DNA of 60,939 bases. Source: Corynebacterium sp. Lineage in GTDB: Bacteria > Actinomycetota > Actinomycetes > Mycobacteriales > Mycobacteriaceae. Shown piece after piece: positions 7,768 to 18,190 of this stretch. The first letter of the stretch is position 1, and every line of letters starts with the position of its first letter. Location: positions 1 to 60,939 of the forward strand of contig NZ_JALAGY010000058.1 of assembly GCF_022712195.1 (NCBI RefSeq), given 5' to 3'. Under the pieces are notes generated by a model, which was not told the DNA's origin, ran no database searches, and saw nothing but the letters and a program-made list of their open reading frames with translations. Made by a program: the position numbers and the translations under genes.

Positions 7768-9688
7768 GGTCGGACGCCCCGCTACGCCGGCGGACCTCGA
7801 GTGCTGCCCACCGCCGGACCCGCTCTACCACGGAGTCGGTGTCCAGTCCCAGCTCAGCGAGCACCTCGTTGCGTGAACCGTGGGCAAGGAAGCGCTGGTC
7901 GATGCCGAGGTAACGCACCGGTGTGGAGACCGCGGCCTCCGACGCGGCACGGGCGAGCATCTGGCCCGCCCCGCCGTGGACGCCGTTGTCCTCGACAGTG
8001 ACCACCAGGTCGGCCTCCCTGACACGGTCGACGACCGAGGGCGCCACCGGGGTGACCCACACCGGGTCGATCACGCTCACCTCGTGGCCGTCAGCCGCGA
8101 GTGCCCCAGCGGCGGCCAGCGACTGTGCGGTCAGCGGGCCGTAGTTGACCACCAGGACCCGCAGCGTGTCGGCGGAGGGGACGACCTGCTCCTGCGGGGA
8201 GACCAGTACGTCGTAGTCCGCACAGGATTCCACGGCCGGCACGTCCGGCGGGACCGCCCCCTTGGAGAACCTGACCACCGACGGGCCGTCCGACACCGCG
8301 ACGCACCGGTCCAGGGCCTCGACGAGGCGCGTCCCGTCACGCGGGGCGGCGACCCGGATCCCCGGCACGACACCGGTGATCGACAGGTCCCACATCCCGT
8401 TGTGGCTTGCGCCGTCGGAGCCGGTGACACCGGCACGGTCCAGGACGAAGGTCACCGGCATGTGCAGCAGCGCCACGTCCATCAGCATCTGGTCGAAGGC
8501 CCGGTTGAGGAAAGTCGAGTACACGGCGACGACCGGGTGCAGGCCACCGAGGGCGAGACCCGCCGCAGAGGTCACCGCATGCTGTTCGGCGATGCCGACG
8601 TCGAATGTCCGCTCCGGGAACACCTCGGCGAACCGGGTGAGTCCGGTGGGCCCCGCCATCGCCGCGGTGATGGCGACGACGTCCTCCCGACGACGGCCGA
8701 TCTCGATGAGCTCCTCGGCGAAGACGTCGGTCCAGCCGCGGGCGCTGACCTGCACCGCCCGGCCGGTCAGCGGGTCGATGACACCGGTGGAGTGCATCTG
8801 GTCGGCTTCGTCGTTCTCCGCCGGGGCGTAGCCGTTGCCCTTCTTGGTGACGATGTGCACGATGATCGGACCACCGTAGTCCCGGGCGTAGGTCAGGGCC
8901 GCCTCCACGGCACGGATGTCGTGGCCGTCGACCGGCCCCACGTACTTCAGGCCGAGGTTGCTGAACAGCTCCTGCGGGATGACCGCATGCTTGACCCCCT
9001 CCTTGAAACTGTGCAGCAGCTTGAAGGCGTGCTCTCCGACGGCGCCGAGGCGGCCCAGCGAGTTCTTCCCCTGCTCCATGACCTTGTCGTAGGCCGGCTG
9101 CATGCGCATCCCGGCCAGGGAGTGCGCCAGACCGCCGATGGTCGGTGAATACGACCTGCCGTTGTCGTTGACGATCACGGTCAAGGGGCGTTCCTTGCCT
9201 TCGGCTATGTTGTTCAAGGCCTCCCAGGCCATACCGCCGGTGAGCGCACCGTCACCGATGACGGCGGCGACCCTGCGTTCGCTCTGGCCGGTCAGCTCGA
9301 AGGCCTTGGCCAGCCCGTCGGCGTAGGACAACGAGGCCGACGCATGGGAGGACTCGGTCCAGTCGTGCGGGCTCTCCGCCCGGTCCGGGTAGCCTGACAG
9401 CCCGTCGCGCTGCCGCAGCGTGTCGAAGAGGTTCCGACGCCCGGTGAGGATCTTGTGGACGTAGGACTGGTGGCCGGTGTCGAAGATGATCGGGTCCACC
9501 GGCGAGTCGAACACCCGGTGGAGCGCGATCGTCAACTCGACGACGCCGAGGTTCGGGCCAAGGTGACCACCGGTCGCCGACACCTTCTCGATGAGGAACT
9601 CCCTGATCTCACCTGCCAGGGTTTCCAGTTGTCCTGGAGTCAGCGTCCGGAGGTCCGCCGGTGACGATATCTGTTCAAGAATCGACAT
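7760..9688 (-). CDS. dxs: 1-deoxy-D-xylulose-5-phosphate synthase
   Basis: A 642-residue thiamine-diphosphate enzyme that condenses pyruvate with glyceraldehyde 3-phosphate, the entry step of the MEP isoprenoid pathway. The ThDP motif GDGALTGG runs through EALNNIA. The catalytic glutamate region is [16 protein letters not shown], and the conserved [10 protein letters not shown] block is present. I chose ATG 9688 ([13 protein letters not shown]) because it gives the family's normal length; the frame remains open to 9850. A TAGGTT (minus, 9767-9772) is a possible -10. Confidence 0.96.
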   Translation of the reverse strand: MSILEQISSPADLRTLTPGQLETLAGEIREFLIEKVSATGGHLGPNLGVVELTIALHRVFDSPVDPIIFDTGHQSYVHKILTGRRNLFDTLRQRDGLSGYPDRAESPHDWTESSHASASLSYADGLAKAFELTGQSERRVAAVIGDGALTGGMAWEALNNIAEGKERPLTVIVNDNGRSYSPTIGGLAHSLAGMRMQPAYDKVMEQGKNSLGRLGAVGEHAFKLLHSFKEGVKHAVIPQELFSNLGLKYVGPVDGHDIRAVEAALTYARDYGGPIIVHIVTKKGNGYAPAENDEADQMHSTGVIDPLTGRAVQVSARGWTDVFAEELIEIGRRREDVVAITAAMAGPTGLTRFAEVFPERTFDVGIAEQHAVTSAAGLALGGLHPVVAVYSTFLNRAFDQMLMDVALLHMPVTFVLDRAGVTGSDGASHNGMWDLSITGVVPGIRVAAPRDGTRLVEALDRCVAVSDGPSVVRFSKGAVPPDVPAVESCADYDVLVSPQEQVVPSADTLRVLVVNYGPLTAQSLAAAGALAADGHEVSVIDPVWVTPVAPSVVDRVREADLVVTVEDNGVHGGAGQMLARAASEAAVSTPVRYLGIDQRFLAHGSRNEVLAELGLDTDSVVERVRRWAALEVRRRSGASDLS

Positions 9689-9849
9689 GCCCGTTCTCTC
9701 TTCTCCGTCCCTGTCTTCCCCCGTACCGGCGCCCGTGGTGGGGAGACCGGTGCCGGGGTACGACAACCTACGCTTCGTTCTTGCCGCCTGAGTCACAGGC
9801 ACTCCGTCTATCTTACGGTCCTTCACCGCGTTCACGTCATCGGACCTCA

Positions 9850-11178
9850 TTACCGCGTGTGACCGAGGGGTTCCCCGTCGTCGTCGTCCCGCCGGACGTA
9901 CCGGACGAGAACCTCGACGTGGTGGGTCAGCCCGAAGGCGTCGACGACAGTGGCCGAGTCCGGGTGGTAACCGTGCCGGGCGAAGGCCGCGGCGTCCCTG
10001 GCCGCGGTCGCCGGGTCACAGCCGATGTGCAGCACCGTCCCCGGACGGTGGCCTGCGACGGCCTCGACGACCTTCGCCCCGGCCCCGGTGCGCGGCGGGT
10101 CCAGCACGACCACCGACAGCGGCCCACTGCCTGGAGCCGCACCGCGCAGGCCGCCGGTGCTCTCGGCGACATCCCCGGTGACGAACCGGACGTCCCGGCC
10201 CGCCAGGCTCTCCCGTCCCGCAGCGGTGGCGGGGGACGCGATGTCCACGCAGTCCACCGCGATACCCGGTGCGGCGTCGGTCAGCGCGGCGGCGAACACG
10301 CCGGCACCGCCGTAGAGGTCCCAGGCCAGCCCATCTGCGGACGGGGTGTTCTCCCGGACCCACCCGGAATACATCTCCGCCGCCCCCTGATGCGCCTGCC
10401 AGAACGCCTCGACAGGCACCCGCCAGGACACCCCGGCGACGGTACGGACGACCTCACCGGTTCCACCGAGGACACGCCTGCGCACCGGGCGCCGGGCCTG
10501 GCCCGGTCCCCACTTTGCCGCCCGCCCTCTGCGTCTCCGGCCGGCACGGGGCACCGGCGGCACCTCCACGACGCCTCGGACGCCGTCGTCTCCCAGGGCA
10601 ACACACACCTCGGCGCCCGGGGTCAGGTCATACCCCGCGAGTTCCTCCGACAGGCCCTCCGCGAGGCCCGGTGCCCACTGGGCACAGCCGTTTCCGTCCA
10701 GTGCGACAACCCCGGACCCGTTGCGTTCACGCAGGCCCGCGCGACCGGCGTCGTCGACACCGAGCCGGACCCGCGTGCGGTAGCCGGTGAACGGCTCCAA
10801 CGACCGGCTCTCCGGTCCCGCACCGTCCCGGAGTGCCCCCAGATCGACCCGCCCGATGCGCTGGAACTGCTCGGTCACGACCTGCGTCTTGAACGCCAGT
10901 GAGCCGTCCCGGTCGACGTGGTCGAGGTCGCAGCACCCCGCCCCCGCCGCGGCGGCGGGACACCGCGCCGCCACCCGGTGCGGCGACGCCTCGGCGATCG
11001 CCGCCGGGTCGGTCACCGAGGCGGTGAGGAAGCGCCTGCCGGGCGAGGGCTCGTCGACACGGACGGGCACCCCCTTCTCGCCGGGCAGCGCACCACGGAC
11101 GAACATCACCTGCCCGTCCACCCGTGCCACGCCGCTGCCACCGTGGGCCGGTCCGAGGATGTCGACGCGCCCGGTCAT
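9850..11178 (-). CDS. 23S rRNA/tRNA m5U methyltransferase (TrmA/RumA family) with TRAM domain
   Basis: A 442-residue class I SAM-dependent RNA methyltransferase. Residues about 1-55 form a TRAM RNA-binding domain. A partly preserved cysteine cluster (C near 93, then CC) sits where RumA keeps its iron-sulfur ligands. The C-terminal half has the SAM motif [10 protein letters not shown], then [11 protein letters not shown], and the catalytic cysteine in [11 protein letters not shown]. It methylates C5 of a uridine; whether the target is U747, U1939 or tRNA U54 cannot be read from the sequence. Its ATG overlaps the DUF3159 stop (ATGA). Confidence 0.9.
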   Translation of the reverse strand: MTGRVDILGPAHGGSGVARVDGQVMFVRGALPGEKGVPVRVDEPSPGRRFLTASVTDPAAIAEASPHRVAARCPAAAAGAGCCDLDHVDRDGSLAFKTQVVTEQFQRIGRVDLGALRDGAGPESRSLEPFTGYRTRVRLGVDDAGRAGLRERNGSGVVALDGNGCAQWAPGLAEGLSEELAGYDLTPGAEVCVALGDDGVRGVVEVPPVPRAGRRRRGRAAKWGPGQARRPVRRRVLGGTGEVVRTVAGVSWRVPVEAFWQAHQGAAEMYSGWVRENTPSADGLAWDLYGGAGVFAAALTDAAPGIAVDCVDIASPATAAGRESLAGRDVRFVTGDVAESTGGLRGAAPGSGPLSVVVLDPPRTGAGAKVVEAVAGHRPGTVLHIGCDPATAARDAAAFARHGYHPDSATVVDAFGLTHHVEVLVRYVRRDDDDGEPLGHTR

Positions 11179-11840
11179 GCGGCCCGCTCAGAGGCGTTGG
11201 CCTTGCGGACCGCCCAGACCGTCACCAGCACCACCACGGCCGTCAACGGAAGTCCCATGATGATACGGGCCACTCCGAGTGCACCGACCGCGTCATCCTG
11301 GACGTAGAGCCACCGCTGGACGGCGAAACGCCCGAGGAAGACCACGGACCAGGCGAAGGTGGCGACGCTGTAGACCCGTACCGCGAGCCGGTTTCCCCGC
11401 CAGCGGTGCCCCGAACCGTTGACCCCGTGCCAGATCACCGCGACAAGTGGCCAGCGAACCACGATCGACACCAGGAAGACGACGCCGGCGGCCAGGGAGT
11501 ACCAGATACCGTAGGCGAAGTAGCCCTTGGCGTCGCCGAGCAGCCAGGCGATCACCGCGCAGATCCCGACCCCCAAAAGTCCGGAGACCGCGGGCATCAG
11601 GGTCTCCTTGCGTGCGAGGCGCCACAGGAAGACAAGCACCGACACCGCCACCGCGGCGACAAGCGCGGGCGCCAGCCCCCACCTGGAGTTCACCGGTACC
11701 AGCACCAGCACAGGAAGCACCGAGGCGACGAGCCCCGACAGCCCACCGAGCTGCTCCAGCACAGTCGGCGTGGCGGCCTGGTCGGCCCCGGCGGTGTTCT
11801 CCGGACCGGCCGGCTCCACGGAGCGCACGTCGTCGGTCAC
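11175..11840 (-). CDS. DUF3159 integral membrane protein
   Basis: A 221-residue membrane protein with about five or six hydrophobic helices, starting after a short acidic N-terminus. It belongs to the DUF3159 family, which is found beside DUF3710 and dut across Corynebacteriales. The function is unknown. The GTG start overlaps the TGA of the upstream DUF3710 gene, and its own TGA overlaps the methyltransferase ATG. DUF3710, DUF3159 and the methyltransferase are therefore one translationally coupled operon. Confidence 0.88.
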   Translation of the reverse strand: MTDDVRSVEPAGPENTAGADQAATPTVLEQLGGLSGLVASVLPVLVLVPVNSRWGLAPALVAAVAVSVLVFLWRLARKETLMPAVSGLLGVGICAVIAWLLGDAKGYFAYGIWYSLAAGVVFLVSIVVRWPLVAVIWHGVNGSGHRWRGNRLAVRVYSVATFAWSVVFLGRFAVQRWLYVQDDAVGALGVARIIMGLPLTAVVVLVTVWAVRKANASERAA

Positions 11841-12682
11841 TCGCCGTCCCCCGAATTCCCTGCCGGATTCCCCACCGGATTCCCCTGCTGGCTCTGCTGC
11901 TCCTTCTGCCGCTGCTCGACGACCTTCCGCAGCTCCTCGGCCATCGCGGCCGGGATGGTGACCGGGAGCGACTGGCCCGCCGGCAGCGGTTCGTCGCCAC
12001 GGTAGACGAAGGTCCGGGAGATGACCTCGTAGGCCAGTTCGGCGAGCTGGTCGGCCTTGTCGGCCGGGCCCGCCAAGGTCATCCTCAGCATCCACCGGGG
12101 CCCGTCGACCCCCACCACGCGCATGGTTCCGGCCTTCATCGTGCCGATGATCTCGGTGCCCCAGAGACTCTCCCCCAGCCGAACCTCGAGTCCGTCCGCG
12201 GTCATCCCCTTGGTGACCTCGGGGATGTTCTCCTCCCACTGACGCCCGGACCGCGGAGCCGCGAGCGCCACCGGGGTCAGGCGGCCGTACGGGGTGAGGA
12301 TGTGAATCATCTGCGGGCCCTTGGGGCCCATCTCCACCTGCACCTCACCGTTGTGCGGCACCGGCACCCGCAGTGAGCCGAGGTCCAGTCCGCTCTTGGC
12401 GAAGTCCGAGTAGTCGAAGGTGGTGTAGTCCACGCTGTCCCCGTCGAAGGGACCGAAGTCCCCGTTCACCGGGTCGTAGACCGGCTGCGGCGCCCGATCA
12501 CGGTCCGACGCCTCCGGAGCGCCGGAGGCGTCCCGCGCATCCGTCTCCGCCGGGGTGGCCGGGGGTGCCGACGCGTCACCGGTGCTGCTGTCGGTCGCGG
12601 CGTCCGGGCCGGGCGAGACGGACGGGCGGTTCTCACCGGTGCCGGCGTCGGCACCGCTGTTCTTCTTGCTGAAGGGCCACAT
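11837..12682 (-). CDS. DUF3710 protein
   Basis: A 281-residue cytoplasmic protein of the DUF3710 family. The first 80 or so residues are low-complexity (Asp, Ala, Thr, Ser). The conserved core follows from YDPVNGDFGPFDGD. A Gln-rich tail with GNP repeats ends the protein. The function is unknown. The start ATG (MWPFSKKNSG) has GAGGAG about 10 nt upstream. It is the first gene of a coupled operon with DUF3159 and an RNA methyltransferase. Confidence 0.88.
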   Translation of the reverse strand: MWPFSKKNSGADAGTGENRPSVSPGPDAATDSSTGDASAPPATPAETDARDASGAPEASDRDRAPQPVYDPVNGDFGPFDGDSVDYTTFDYSDFAKSGLDLGSLRVPVPHNGEVQVEMGPKGPQMIHILTPYGRLTPVALAAPRSGRQWEENIPEVTKGMTADGLEVRLGESLWGTEIIGTMKAGTMRVVGVDGPRWMLRMTLAGPADKADQLAELAYEVISRTFVYRGDEPLPAGQSLPVTIPAAMAEELRKVVEQRQKEQQSQQGNPVGNPAGNSGDGE

Positions 12683-12766
12683 GGGTCGGTTGCTCCTCGC
12701 TTATCGGGGTCGATCGGGGTCGGTCTCGGGGTAGGTCGGGGTGTCTCAGGCGTTGTCGGGGGCGGT

Positions 12767-13225
12767 TCAGACGCCGGTCGAGCCGTGACCACCGGCGCCC
12801 CGGGCCGTGCCGCCCAGTTCAGCGATGTCGGGCACCTCCTCCACCTCGCAGAGGGAGACCTCCTGCACCAGGAACTGGGCGATGCGATCACCACGGTTCA
12901 CCGTCGCCGGGACCTCGGGGTCCAGGTTGATCAGACAGACCTTCACCTCGCCACGGTAGTCCGCGTCGACGGTCCCGGGGGCGTTCACGATGGAGACCCC
13001 CTTCTTCCATGCGAGCCCGCTGCGGGGGTGGACCAGTCCGACGGTGCCGTGCGGCAGCGCGACGGCGATGCCGGTGCCCACCAGTGCCCGTTGACCGGGC
13101 GCCAGGGTGACGTCTTCGGCGGAGTGCAGGTCAAGACCCGCGTCGCTGGGGTGGGCCCGCGTCGGCAACGGCAGGTCCGGGTCAAGTCGCACGATGCGCA
13201 ACGGTGTGTGGAGACTGTCAGTCAT
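12767..13225 (-). CDS. dut: dUTP diphosphatase
   Basis: A 152-residue trimeric dUTPase that hydrolyses dUTP to dUMP, keeping uracil out of DNA. All five motifs are present: [27 protein letters not shown] with the catalytic aspartate, RIAQFLV, and the C-terminal [10 protein letters not shown]. In the last motif, His replaces the usual stacking Phe. ATG 13225 lies 8 nt after TAGACT and is preferred over GTG 13231. It is divergent from the DUF3093 gene. Confidence 0.95.
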   Translation of the reverse strand: MTDSLHTPLRIVRLDPDLPLPTRAHPSDAGLDLHSAEDVTLAPGQRALVGTGIAVALPHGTVGLVHPRSGLAWKKGVSIVNAPGTVDADYRGEVKVCLINLDPEVPATVNRGDRIAQFLVQEVSLCEVEEVPDIAELGGTARGAGGHGSTGV

Positions 13226-13233
13226 GGTCACGG

Positions 13234-13239
13234 AGTCTA
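13234..13239 (-). promoter_or_regulatory. -10 element of dut
   Basis: TAGACT on the minus strand, 8 nt before ATG 13225. It is the mirror of the identical TAGACT used by the divergent gene at 13292. Confidence 0.65.
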
Positions 13240-13277
13240 CCGGCGGCTCCCGGTTACTGGCGGAAGCGCCCGCAGGT

Positions 13278-13283
13278 TAGACT
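13278..13283 (+). promoter_or_regulatory. -10 element of the DUF3093 gene
   Basis: TAGACT, 8 nt before GTG 13292. The two divergent -10 elements are separated by only 38 nt, so their upstream regions overlap. Confidence 0.65.
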
Positions 13284-13291
13284 AAGGGACC

Positions 13292-13828
13292 GTGAGTGAG
13301 CCCGAGGTGACAGGAGACGACGTGCCACAGGATTCCGGAGAGACCCGGTCCGGGGTGACCGGTCCGGGCGTGCTCTACCGCGAGCGTCAACGTGTCCCGA
13401 TGTCCTGGTGGCTGATCGGACTGGGGCTGAGCACGCTGATCGGATTCCAGGGTCAGATGAGCCGGGAGTGGTACTGGGGGGTCGTCGTCGGGCTCCTCGT
13501 CCTGGGTGCTGTGGTCTGGGCGCTGATCCACCTGTCGAGCAACGAGCTCATCGTCGAGCGTGATGCCGACGGCGAGACCTGGCTGCGCGCCGGGGAAGCC
13601 TCCCTGCCGACGTCGGTCGTCAGCCGCAGTCTCCCCGTCCCGCCCACTGCCCGCAGCGCCGCGATGGGCAGGCAGCTCGACCCCGCCGCCTTCGTGTACC
13701 ACCGCCCCTGGATCCCGTCCATGGCGATGCTGGTGCTCGACGACCCGGACGACCCCACCCCCTACTGGCTCGTGTCCACCCACGAACCCGAGCAGCTGCT
13801 CTCCGCTCTCGGCACCCCGCAGGTGTAG
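13292..13828 (+). CDS. DUF3093 membrane protein
   Basis: A 178-residue protein with two adjacent transmembrane segments (about residues 36-53 and 60-78) and a cytoplasmic C-terminal domain. It matches the DUF3093 family found opposite dut in mycobacteria (Rv2698 position). The function is unknown. A long hairpin follows 50 nt after the stop. Confidence 0.85.
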   Translation: MSEPEVTGDDVPQDSGETRSGVTGPGVLYRERQRVPMSWWLIGLGLSTLIGFQGQMSREWYWGVVVGLLVLGAVVWALIHLSSNELIVERDADGETWLRAGEASLPTSVVSRSLPVPPTARSAAMGRQLDPAAFVYHRPWIPSMAMLVLDDPDDPTPYWLVSTHEPEQLLSALGTPQV

Positions 13829-13877
13829 ACGCACAGCCCCACAGACGCACCGAGGCACGGAGGCACCGACACACCAC

Positions 13878-13916
13878 GGCCCCGGCGGGAACTCCCCTGG
13901 AGTTCCGGCCGGGGCC
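13878..13916. terminator. Hairpin between the convergent DUF3093 and DUF4193 genes
   Basis: An 18-bp GC-rich stem (13878-13895 with 13899-13916, one mismatch) has a 3-nt loop. It lies between two genes that point at each other, so it probably serves both. No U-run follows on either strand. Confidence 0.7.
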
Positions 13917-13984
13917 TCAGCGTACGACAGCGCAGGACGACATACGACGGCGCACGGCGGGGTGCCCTCACCTCCGCCGCCCGC

Positions 13985-14284
13985 TCACTCGCAGTCGACG
14001 CAGACGAGGTTTCCCTTGCCGTCGTCCTCGGCGATCCTGCTTCGGTGCTGCACCAGGAAACAGACGGAGCAGGTGAACTCGTCGTTCTGACGGGGGATCA
14101 CGGAGCCACTGAGTTCCTCGCCGGAAAGGTCGGCCATCGGCACGTCGATGGGTTCGACGATGTCTCCGTCGTCGGTGTCATCGACGACGGGCTCAGCCTT
14201 CTCCGCGGCCTTCAGCCCCTCGAGCGAATCAGTCTCGATCTCGTCTTCGGGGCGGGTGCGGGGGGAATCGTAGTCAGTCGCCAT
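13985..14284 (-). CDS. DUF4193 zinc-ribbon-like protein
   Basis: A 99-residue acidic protein of the actinobacterial DUF4193 family. Two cysteine pairs near the C-terminus (CSVC and CVDC) form a probable zinc knuckle. The N-terminal half is rich in Asp and Glu. The function is unknown. The start ATG has AAGGAGC 7 nt upstream, so it has a normal leader, unlike many neighbours. Confidence 0.88.
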   Translation of the reverse strand: MATDYDSPRTRPEDEIETDSLEGLKAAEKAEPVVDDTDDGDIVEPIDVPMADLSGEELSGSVIPRQNDEFTCSVCFLVQHRSRIAEDDGKGNLVCVDCE

Positions 14285-14602
14285 GATGATGCTCCTTGGT
14301 TCCCTTATCCGGGCGGGGCGGGCCCGTTGACGAATAAGGCTGTGAAGTTAGATATGTGCAGGTGTGGTCACGTGTCAGCGAGAGCCGGGTCCCCTTCGAG
14401 TCACCGGAAACCCTCACCCAACGACCGTGGAACACCCTGGCCGTAACGAAGCGTCATCGGCGGATATTCCCGGCGTTTGACGCGCATAGTAAAGCAGCGG
14501 AGTTCCATTGTCACTTCGCTGTCCCACACACCTTCCCGGCCAGCCGGGCGACACTCCCCTGACCTGCTCGAAAAGCCCGTGGGACGGGTGCACCACAGAG
14601 GC
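14285..14602. other. 318-nt intergenic region between DUF4193 and suhB
   Basis: I see no convincing gene here. M. tuberculosis carries Rv2700 (cei) between the orthologues of these two genes, so the gap may mark its loss. The region holds a weak suhB terminator (14571-14588) and a 5-bp hairpin CCCGG-CCAG-CCGGG at 14535-14548. On the plus strand, TTGACG at 14327-14332 is followed 16 nt later by TAGATA. That pair could be an antisense or sRNA promoter, but nothing downstream supports a transcript. The DUF4193 promoter must also lie here; I could not fix it. Confidence 0.5.
14571..14588 (-). terminator. Weak terminator after suhB
   Basis: On the minus strand CCCGT-CCC-ACGGG is followed by CTTTT. 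The stem is only 5 bp, but the U-run and its position 15 nt after the suhB stop fit a terminator. Confidence 0.5.
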
Positions 14603-15535
14603 TCAGAACGTGATGTCGAGCACCCTGCCGGCGAGGTCGTCGACGACACCCAGAGCCGAGGCGAGGATCCCCAGTCCGTCCCGGTGTCCGCGGTCCAGTG
14701 GCGGCATGAACACCACGGCCCCCGCCCGGGCCGCGATGAGACTTCCCGCCGCATGGTCCCACGCCCCCAGCCCGTGCTCGTAGTAGGCGTCGAGCTGCCC
14801 CACCGCCACGGAGCACAGGTCCAGCGCAGCCGAACCCGACCTGCGGATGTCGCGTACCGCGGGGAGCATCTCCACGAGCAGTTCCGCCTGGACACGTCGG
14901 CGGGAGGAGACATAGGAGAATCCGGTGCCCACCAGTGCCGACTCCAGCCGGTCCACGGTCCTGGGAAGGGCCCCGCGGGAGACCCGGTCCTCCCCCGCCA
15001 CCGTCGTCACGAGGTCCCCGCCCGAGCACGCCGAATACACCGTGTCCCGTGCGATGTCAGCCACTGCACCTGCCACGGGCACCCCGCCGACACAGGCCGC
15101 GACACTGACCGCGCTGGCGGGGATCCCGTAGACGAGGTTGACTGTCCCGTCGACCGGGTCGACGACCCAGGTCACCCCCTGCTCCGCGAGAGCGCCGCCG
15201 TCCTCCTCCCCCAGGATCGCGTCGGGGCCGCATTCACCTCCGGTCAGTTCACGGAGACGCCGACGGATGAGACTCTCGCTGGACCGGTCGATGGCAGTCA
15301 CCGGGTCGACGTCGGAGAGTTTGGTGTCCTCGACGCCGAGTCGCCCTGACCCGCCGACGGCCTGAGCCCGTTCCCGGCGGACGTGCTCGGCGGCCTCGGT
15401 GGCGACCGTGAGCGCGACCTCCCGGAGGTCCTCCGGGGAGCGGCCCGACAGATCCGCGAGGGGAGCCGCCGGGTCGGCATCGGTGGTCTCACGGTCGAGT
15501 CGGATCAACGGTGCAGGAACGGTAGCGGAAGCCAT
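14603..15535 (-). CDS. suhB: Inositol monophosphatase family protein (SuhB-like)
   Basis: A 310-residue Mg-dependent phosphatase. The metal site is complete: GEEDGG, then [10 protein letters not shown], and [16 protein letters not shown] near the C-terminus. The likely substrate is inositol 1-phosphate, which feeds phosphatidylinositol, mycothiol and lipomannan in this group. I prefer ATG 15535 over ATG 15544 because it lies 7 nt after CAGAAT. It is divergent from ppgK. Confidence 0.9.
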   Translation of the reverse strand: MASATVPAPLIRLDRETTDADPAAPLADLSGRSPEDLREVALTVATEAAEHVRRERAQAVGGSGRLGVEDTKLSDVDPVTAIDRSSESLIRRRLRELTGGECGPDAILGEEDGGALAEQGVTWVVDPVDGTVNLVYGIPASAVSVAACVGGVPVAGAVADIARDTVYSACSGGDLVTTVAGEDRVSRGALPRTVDRLESALVGTGFSYVSSRRRVQAELLVEMLPAVRDIRRSGSAALDLCSVAVGQLDAYYEHGLGAWDHAAGSLIAARAGAVVFMPPLDRGHRDGLGILASALGVVDDLAGRVLDITF

Positions 15536-15542
15536 GTCCCAC

Positions 15543-15548
15543 ATTCTG
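15543..15548 (-). promoter_or_regulatory. -10 element of suhB
   Basis: CAGAAT on the minus strand ends 7 nt before ATG 15535. It overlaps the alternative ATG at 15544, which argues against that start. Confidence 0.5.
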
Positions 15549-15602
15549 CCACCGCCGGGCCTGACCCGCGGCGCGTGCCCACGGCATACCTGGCGACTCG
15601 GG

Positions 15603-15608
15603 TACCAT
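15603..15608 (+). promoter_or_regulatory. -10 element of ppgK
   Basis: TACCAT lies 8 nt before ATG 15617. It is 54 nt from the divergent suhB -10. Confidence 0.55.
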
Positions 15609-15616
15609 CCGGTGGC

Positions 15617-16414
15617 ATGAAATCGACGGACAGGGAAAGCGGGACAGGAACGGCCGGCACGGCGTTCGGGGTGGACATCGGGGGCAGCGGCATCAAGGGC
15701 GCTCTCGTCGACCTGGAGACCGGGGAGTTCATCGGCGACCGCATAAGGATCGACACACCACGCCCGGCGACCCCGGCGGCAGTCGCCGACGTCGTCGCCG
15801 GACTACTCGACGAGGCCGGCTGGACGGGCCCCGTCGGGCTCACCGTACCCGCCGTCGTCCGAGACCAGGTGGCTGTCACCGCGGCGAACATCGACCCCGC
15901 CTGGATCGGCACCGACTGCCAACGTCTGTTCGGTGAGCGCCTCGCCGTCGACGGGCGACCCCGCCAGATCAGCGTGCTCAACGACGCCGACGCCGCCGGC
16001 ATGGCCGAGGCCGCCTACGGTGACGTCGACACGCACCAGGGCACGGTACTTTTCCTGACCTTCGGCACCGGGATCGGTTCGGCGTTGCTCTACAACGGCG
16101 CCCTGTTCCCCAACACCGAGCTCGGGCACCTCCTCTTCCCCGCCATGGACGCCGAGAAGTGGGCCTCGTCGGCGGTGCGTGAACGCGAGGACCTGTCCTA
16201 CCGGGAATGGGCGCGACGGGTGGACCGGGTGCTCCAGGAGTACGTGCGCATCCTCAACCCGTCGAAGATCATCGTCGGCGGCGGGATCTCCAAGAAGCAC
16301 CACAAGTGGGTCCCGGAGCTCACCGTGGACGCCGAGGTCGTGCCGGCGTCACTGCTCAACCGGGCGGGGATCGTCGGGGCGGCGATCGCCGTACGTGACA
16401 ACATGCGACCCTGA
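15617..16414 (+). CDS. ppgK: Polyphosphate glucokinase
   Basis: A 265-residue ROK-fold kinase that phosphorylates glucose with inorganic polyphosphate or ATP. It has the N-terminal phosphate loop [16 protein letters not shown], the catalytic aspartate block LNDADAAG, and [15 protein letters not shown]. It gives a PTS-independent route for glucose entry into glycolysis, which matters here because the PTS locus of this window is reduced. The start is ATG 15617, close behind its -10; sigA follows. Confidence 0.93.
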   Translation: MKSTDRESGTGTAGTAFGVDIGGSGIKGALVDLETGEFIGDRIRIDTPRPATPAAVADVVAGLLDEAGWTGPVGLTVPAVVRDQVAVTAANIDPAWIGTDCQRLFGERLAVDGRPRQISVLNDADAAGMAEAAYGDVDTHQGTVLFLTFGTGIGSALLYNGALFPNTELGHLLFPAMDAEKWASSAVREREDLSYREWARRVDRVLQEYVRILNPSKIIVGGGISKKHHKWVPELTVDAEVVPASLLNRAGIVGAAIAVRDNMRP

Positions 16415-16417
16415 TCG

Positions 16418-16445
16418 CTGAAATTCACTGCAACTGGGTTATAAT
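16418..16445 (+). promoter_or_regulatory. sigA promoter
   Basis: A perfect TATAAT (16440-16445) lies 16 nt after CTGAAA (16418-16423), a four-of-six -35 match. The leader to the GTG start is about 65 nt and carries an SD. This is the closest match to the consensus -10 in the window. Confidence 0.8.
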
Positions 16446-16516
16446 TGGGGGTCGACTGTGCTCCTGACCAAGGACCACACACTGCAAGTCCCCTGACCCC
16501 GCAAGAAAGGTCTTTC

Positions 16517-18157
16517 GTGGCGGCCCACACCAGTTCCACCTCCGGTAACGACACCGAGGGCACCGACGTCCCCGGCACTTCGGCATCGTCGGCCGGTCGA
16601 AGGGTGGCCAAGAAGACCACCGCGAAGAAGGCCGTCCGCACGGCCACACGCAAGGCGGCGACCCCGGTGACTCCGGCGACGTCCTCCGCCCCCGCGTCAG
16701 CCGACTCCTCCGCCACCTCCACCGGGAGCACCGGCGAGGGAGACACGCCGAAGAAGACCGCGGCCCGGAAGGCGACCCGCAAGACAGCCGAGAAGTCCAC
16801 GGCGAAGAAGACGGCAGCGAAGAAGACCGCGGCGAAGAAGACGGCGGCGAAGAAGGTCGCCGGACGCGCCGCCACTGCCGTCACCGACGAGAACGATCTC
16901 CAGACCACCTCCGAGCAGACCCGCCGTGAGGCCAAGGCCACCGGCGCGGACTCCGCCACCGACAGCGAGGAGGACGAGGACGCCGAGGGCTTCGACGACA
17001 TCGACGACCTCGACGAGGATCTCGAGATCGACGACGACAACGTCGACGATGTCGACGATGTCAGCGACGGCGACTCGGACTCCGCGTCGCCTGCGGTGGT
17101 CACCCCCGCCGGGGCCGTCACTGACGGGGACGACGACGAGGACGAGGAGGACGCGTCCCAGGAGGCCGGGAACTTCGTCTGGGACGAGGACGAGTCCGCG
17201 GCCCTGCGTCAGGCCCGCAAGGACGCCGAGCTGACCGCCTCGGCGGACTCCGTGCGTGCCTACCTCAAGCAGATCGGTAAGGTCGCACTGCTCAACGCCG
17301 AGCAGGAGGTCTCCCTGGCCAAGCGCATCGAGGCCGGGCTCTACGCCCGCCACAAGATGGACGAGCTCAAGGAGAGCGGCGAGAAGATCTCCCCCATGCA
17401 GCGTCGTGACTTCCGGGAGATCGAGCGTGACGGCCGTAAGGCCAAGAACCACCTCCTCGAGGCCAACCTGCGTCTGGTGGTGTCCCTGGCGAAGCGATAC
17501 ACGGGCCGCGGCATGGCCTTCCTGGACCTCATCCAGGAGGGCAACCTCGGTCTGATCCGCGCCGTGGAGAAGTTCGACTACACCAAGGGCTACAAGTTCT
17601 CCACCTACGCCACCTGGTGGATCCGTCAGGCCATCACCCGCGCCATGGCCGACCAGGCACGCACCATCCGCATTCCGGTGCACATGGTCGAGGTCATCAA
17701 CAAGCTGGGCCGTATCCAGCGTGAGCTGCTGCAGGACCTGGGTCGCGAACCCACCCCGGACGAGCTGGCCCGTGAGATGGACATCACCGTGGACAAGGTG
17801 CTGGAGATCCAGCAGTACGCCCGTGAGCCGATCTCCCTCGACCAGACCATCGGCGACGAAGGCGACAGCCAGCTCGGTGACTTCATCGAGGACTCCGAGG
17901 CCGTCATCGCGGTGGACGCGGTGAGCTTCACCCTGCTGCAGGACCAGCTCCAGGACGTGCTGCACACGTTGTCCGAGCGCGAGGCTGGCGTGGTGAAGCT
18001 GCGTTTCGGCCTCACCGACGGCATGCCCCGCACCCTGGACGAGATCGGCCAGGTCTACGGGGTCACCCGGGAGCGTATCCGCCAGATCGAGTCGAAGACG
18101 ATGTCGAAGCTGCGCCACCCGTCCCGTTCACAGGTGCTGCGCGACTACCTCGACTAA
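16517..18157 (+). CDS. sigA: Primary sigma factor SigA
   Basis: A 546-residue group 1 sigma-70 factor. Residues about 30-130 are a Lys/Ala-rich tail with repeated AKKTA units. A strongly acidic Asp/Glu segment follows at about 150-225. Region 1.2 starts near [16 protein letters not shown], region 2 contains [17 protein letters not shown] and [10 protein letters not shown], and region 4.2 is [19 protein letters not shown]. The start is GTG 16517 with GAAAGG 6 nt upstream. The frame is open further back but runs into the promoter. Confidence 0.97.
   Translation: MAAHTSSTSGNDTEGTDVPGTSASSAGRRVAKKTTAKKAVRTATRKAATPVTPATSSAPASADSSATSTGSTGEGDTPKKTAARKATRKTAEKSTAKKTAAKKTAAKKTAAKKVAGRAATAVTDENDLQTTSEQTRREAKATGADSATDSEEDEDAEGFDDIDDLDEDLEIDDDNVDDVDDVSDGDSDSASPAVVTPAGAVTDGDDDEDEEDASQEAGNFVWDEDESAALRQARKDAELTASADSVRAYLKQIGKVALLNAEQEVSLAKRIEAGLYARHKMDELKESGEKISPMQRRDFREIERDGRKAKNHLLEANLRLVVSLAKRYTGRGMAFLDLIQEGNLGLIRAVEKFDYTKGYKFSTYATWWIRQAITRAMADQARTIRIPVHMVEVINKLGRIQRELLQDLGREPTPDELAREMDITVDKVLEIQQYAREPISLDQTIGDEGDSQLGDFIEDSEAVIAVDAVSFTLLQDQLQDVLHTLSEREAGVVKLRFGLTDGMPRTLDEIGQVYGVTRERIRQIESKTMSKLRHPSRSQVLRDYLD
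16805..16855 (+). repeat. 15-bp tandem repeat inside sigA
   Basis: Units start at 16805, 16820 and 16835, with a partial unit at 16850. They encode KKTAA repeats in the basic N-terminal tail. The units differ only at third codon positions. Confidence 0.85.
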
Positions 18158-18190
18158 GTACCTCGACGAGGTGCCGAACGTCGCGGGGCT

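Noticed and set aside
14327..14354. Plus-strand promoter for a small RNA
   Set aside because: The -35 is good but the -10 matches poorly (three of six), and no gene or conserved structure follows. It is mentioned only as part of the gap.
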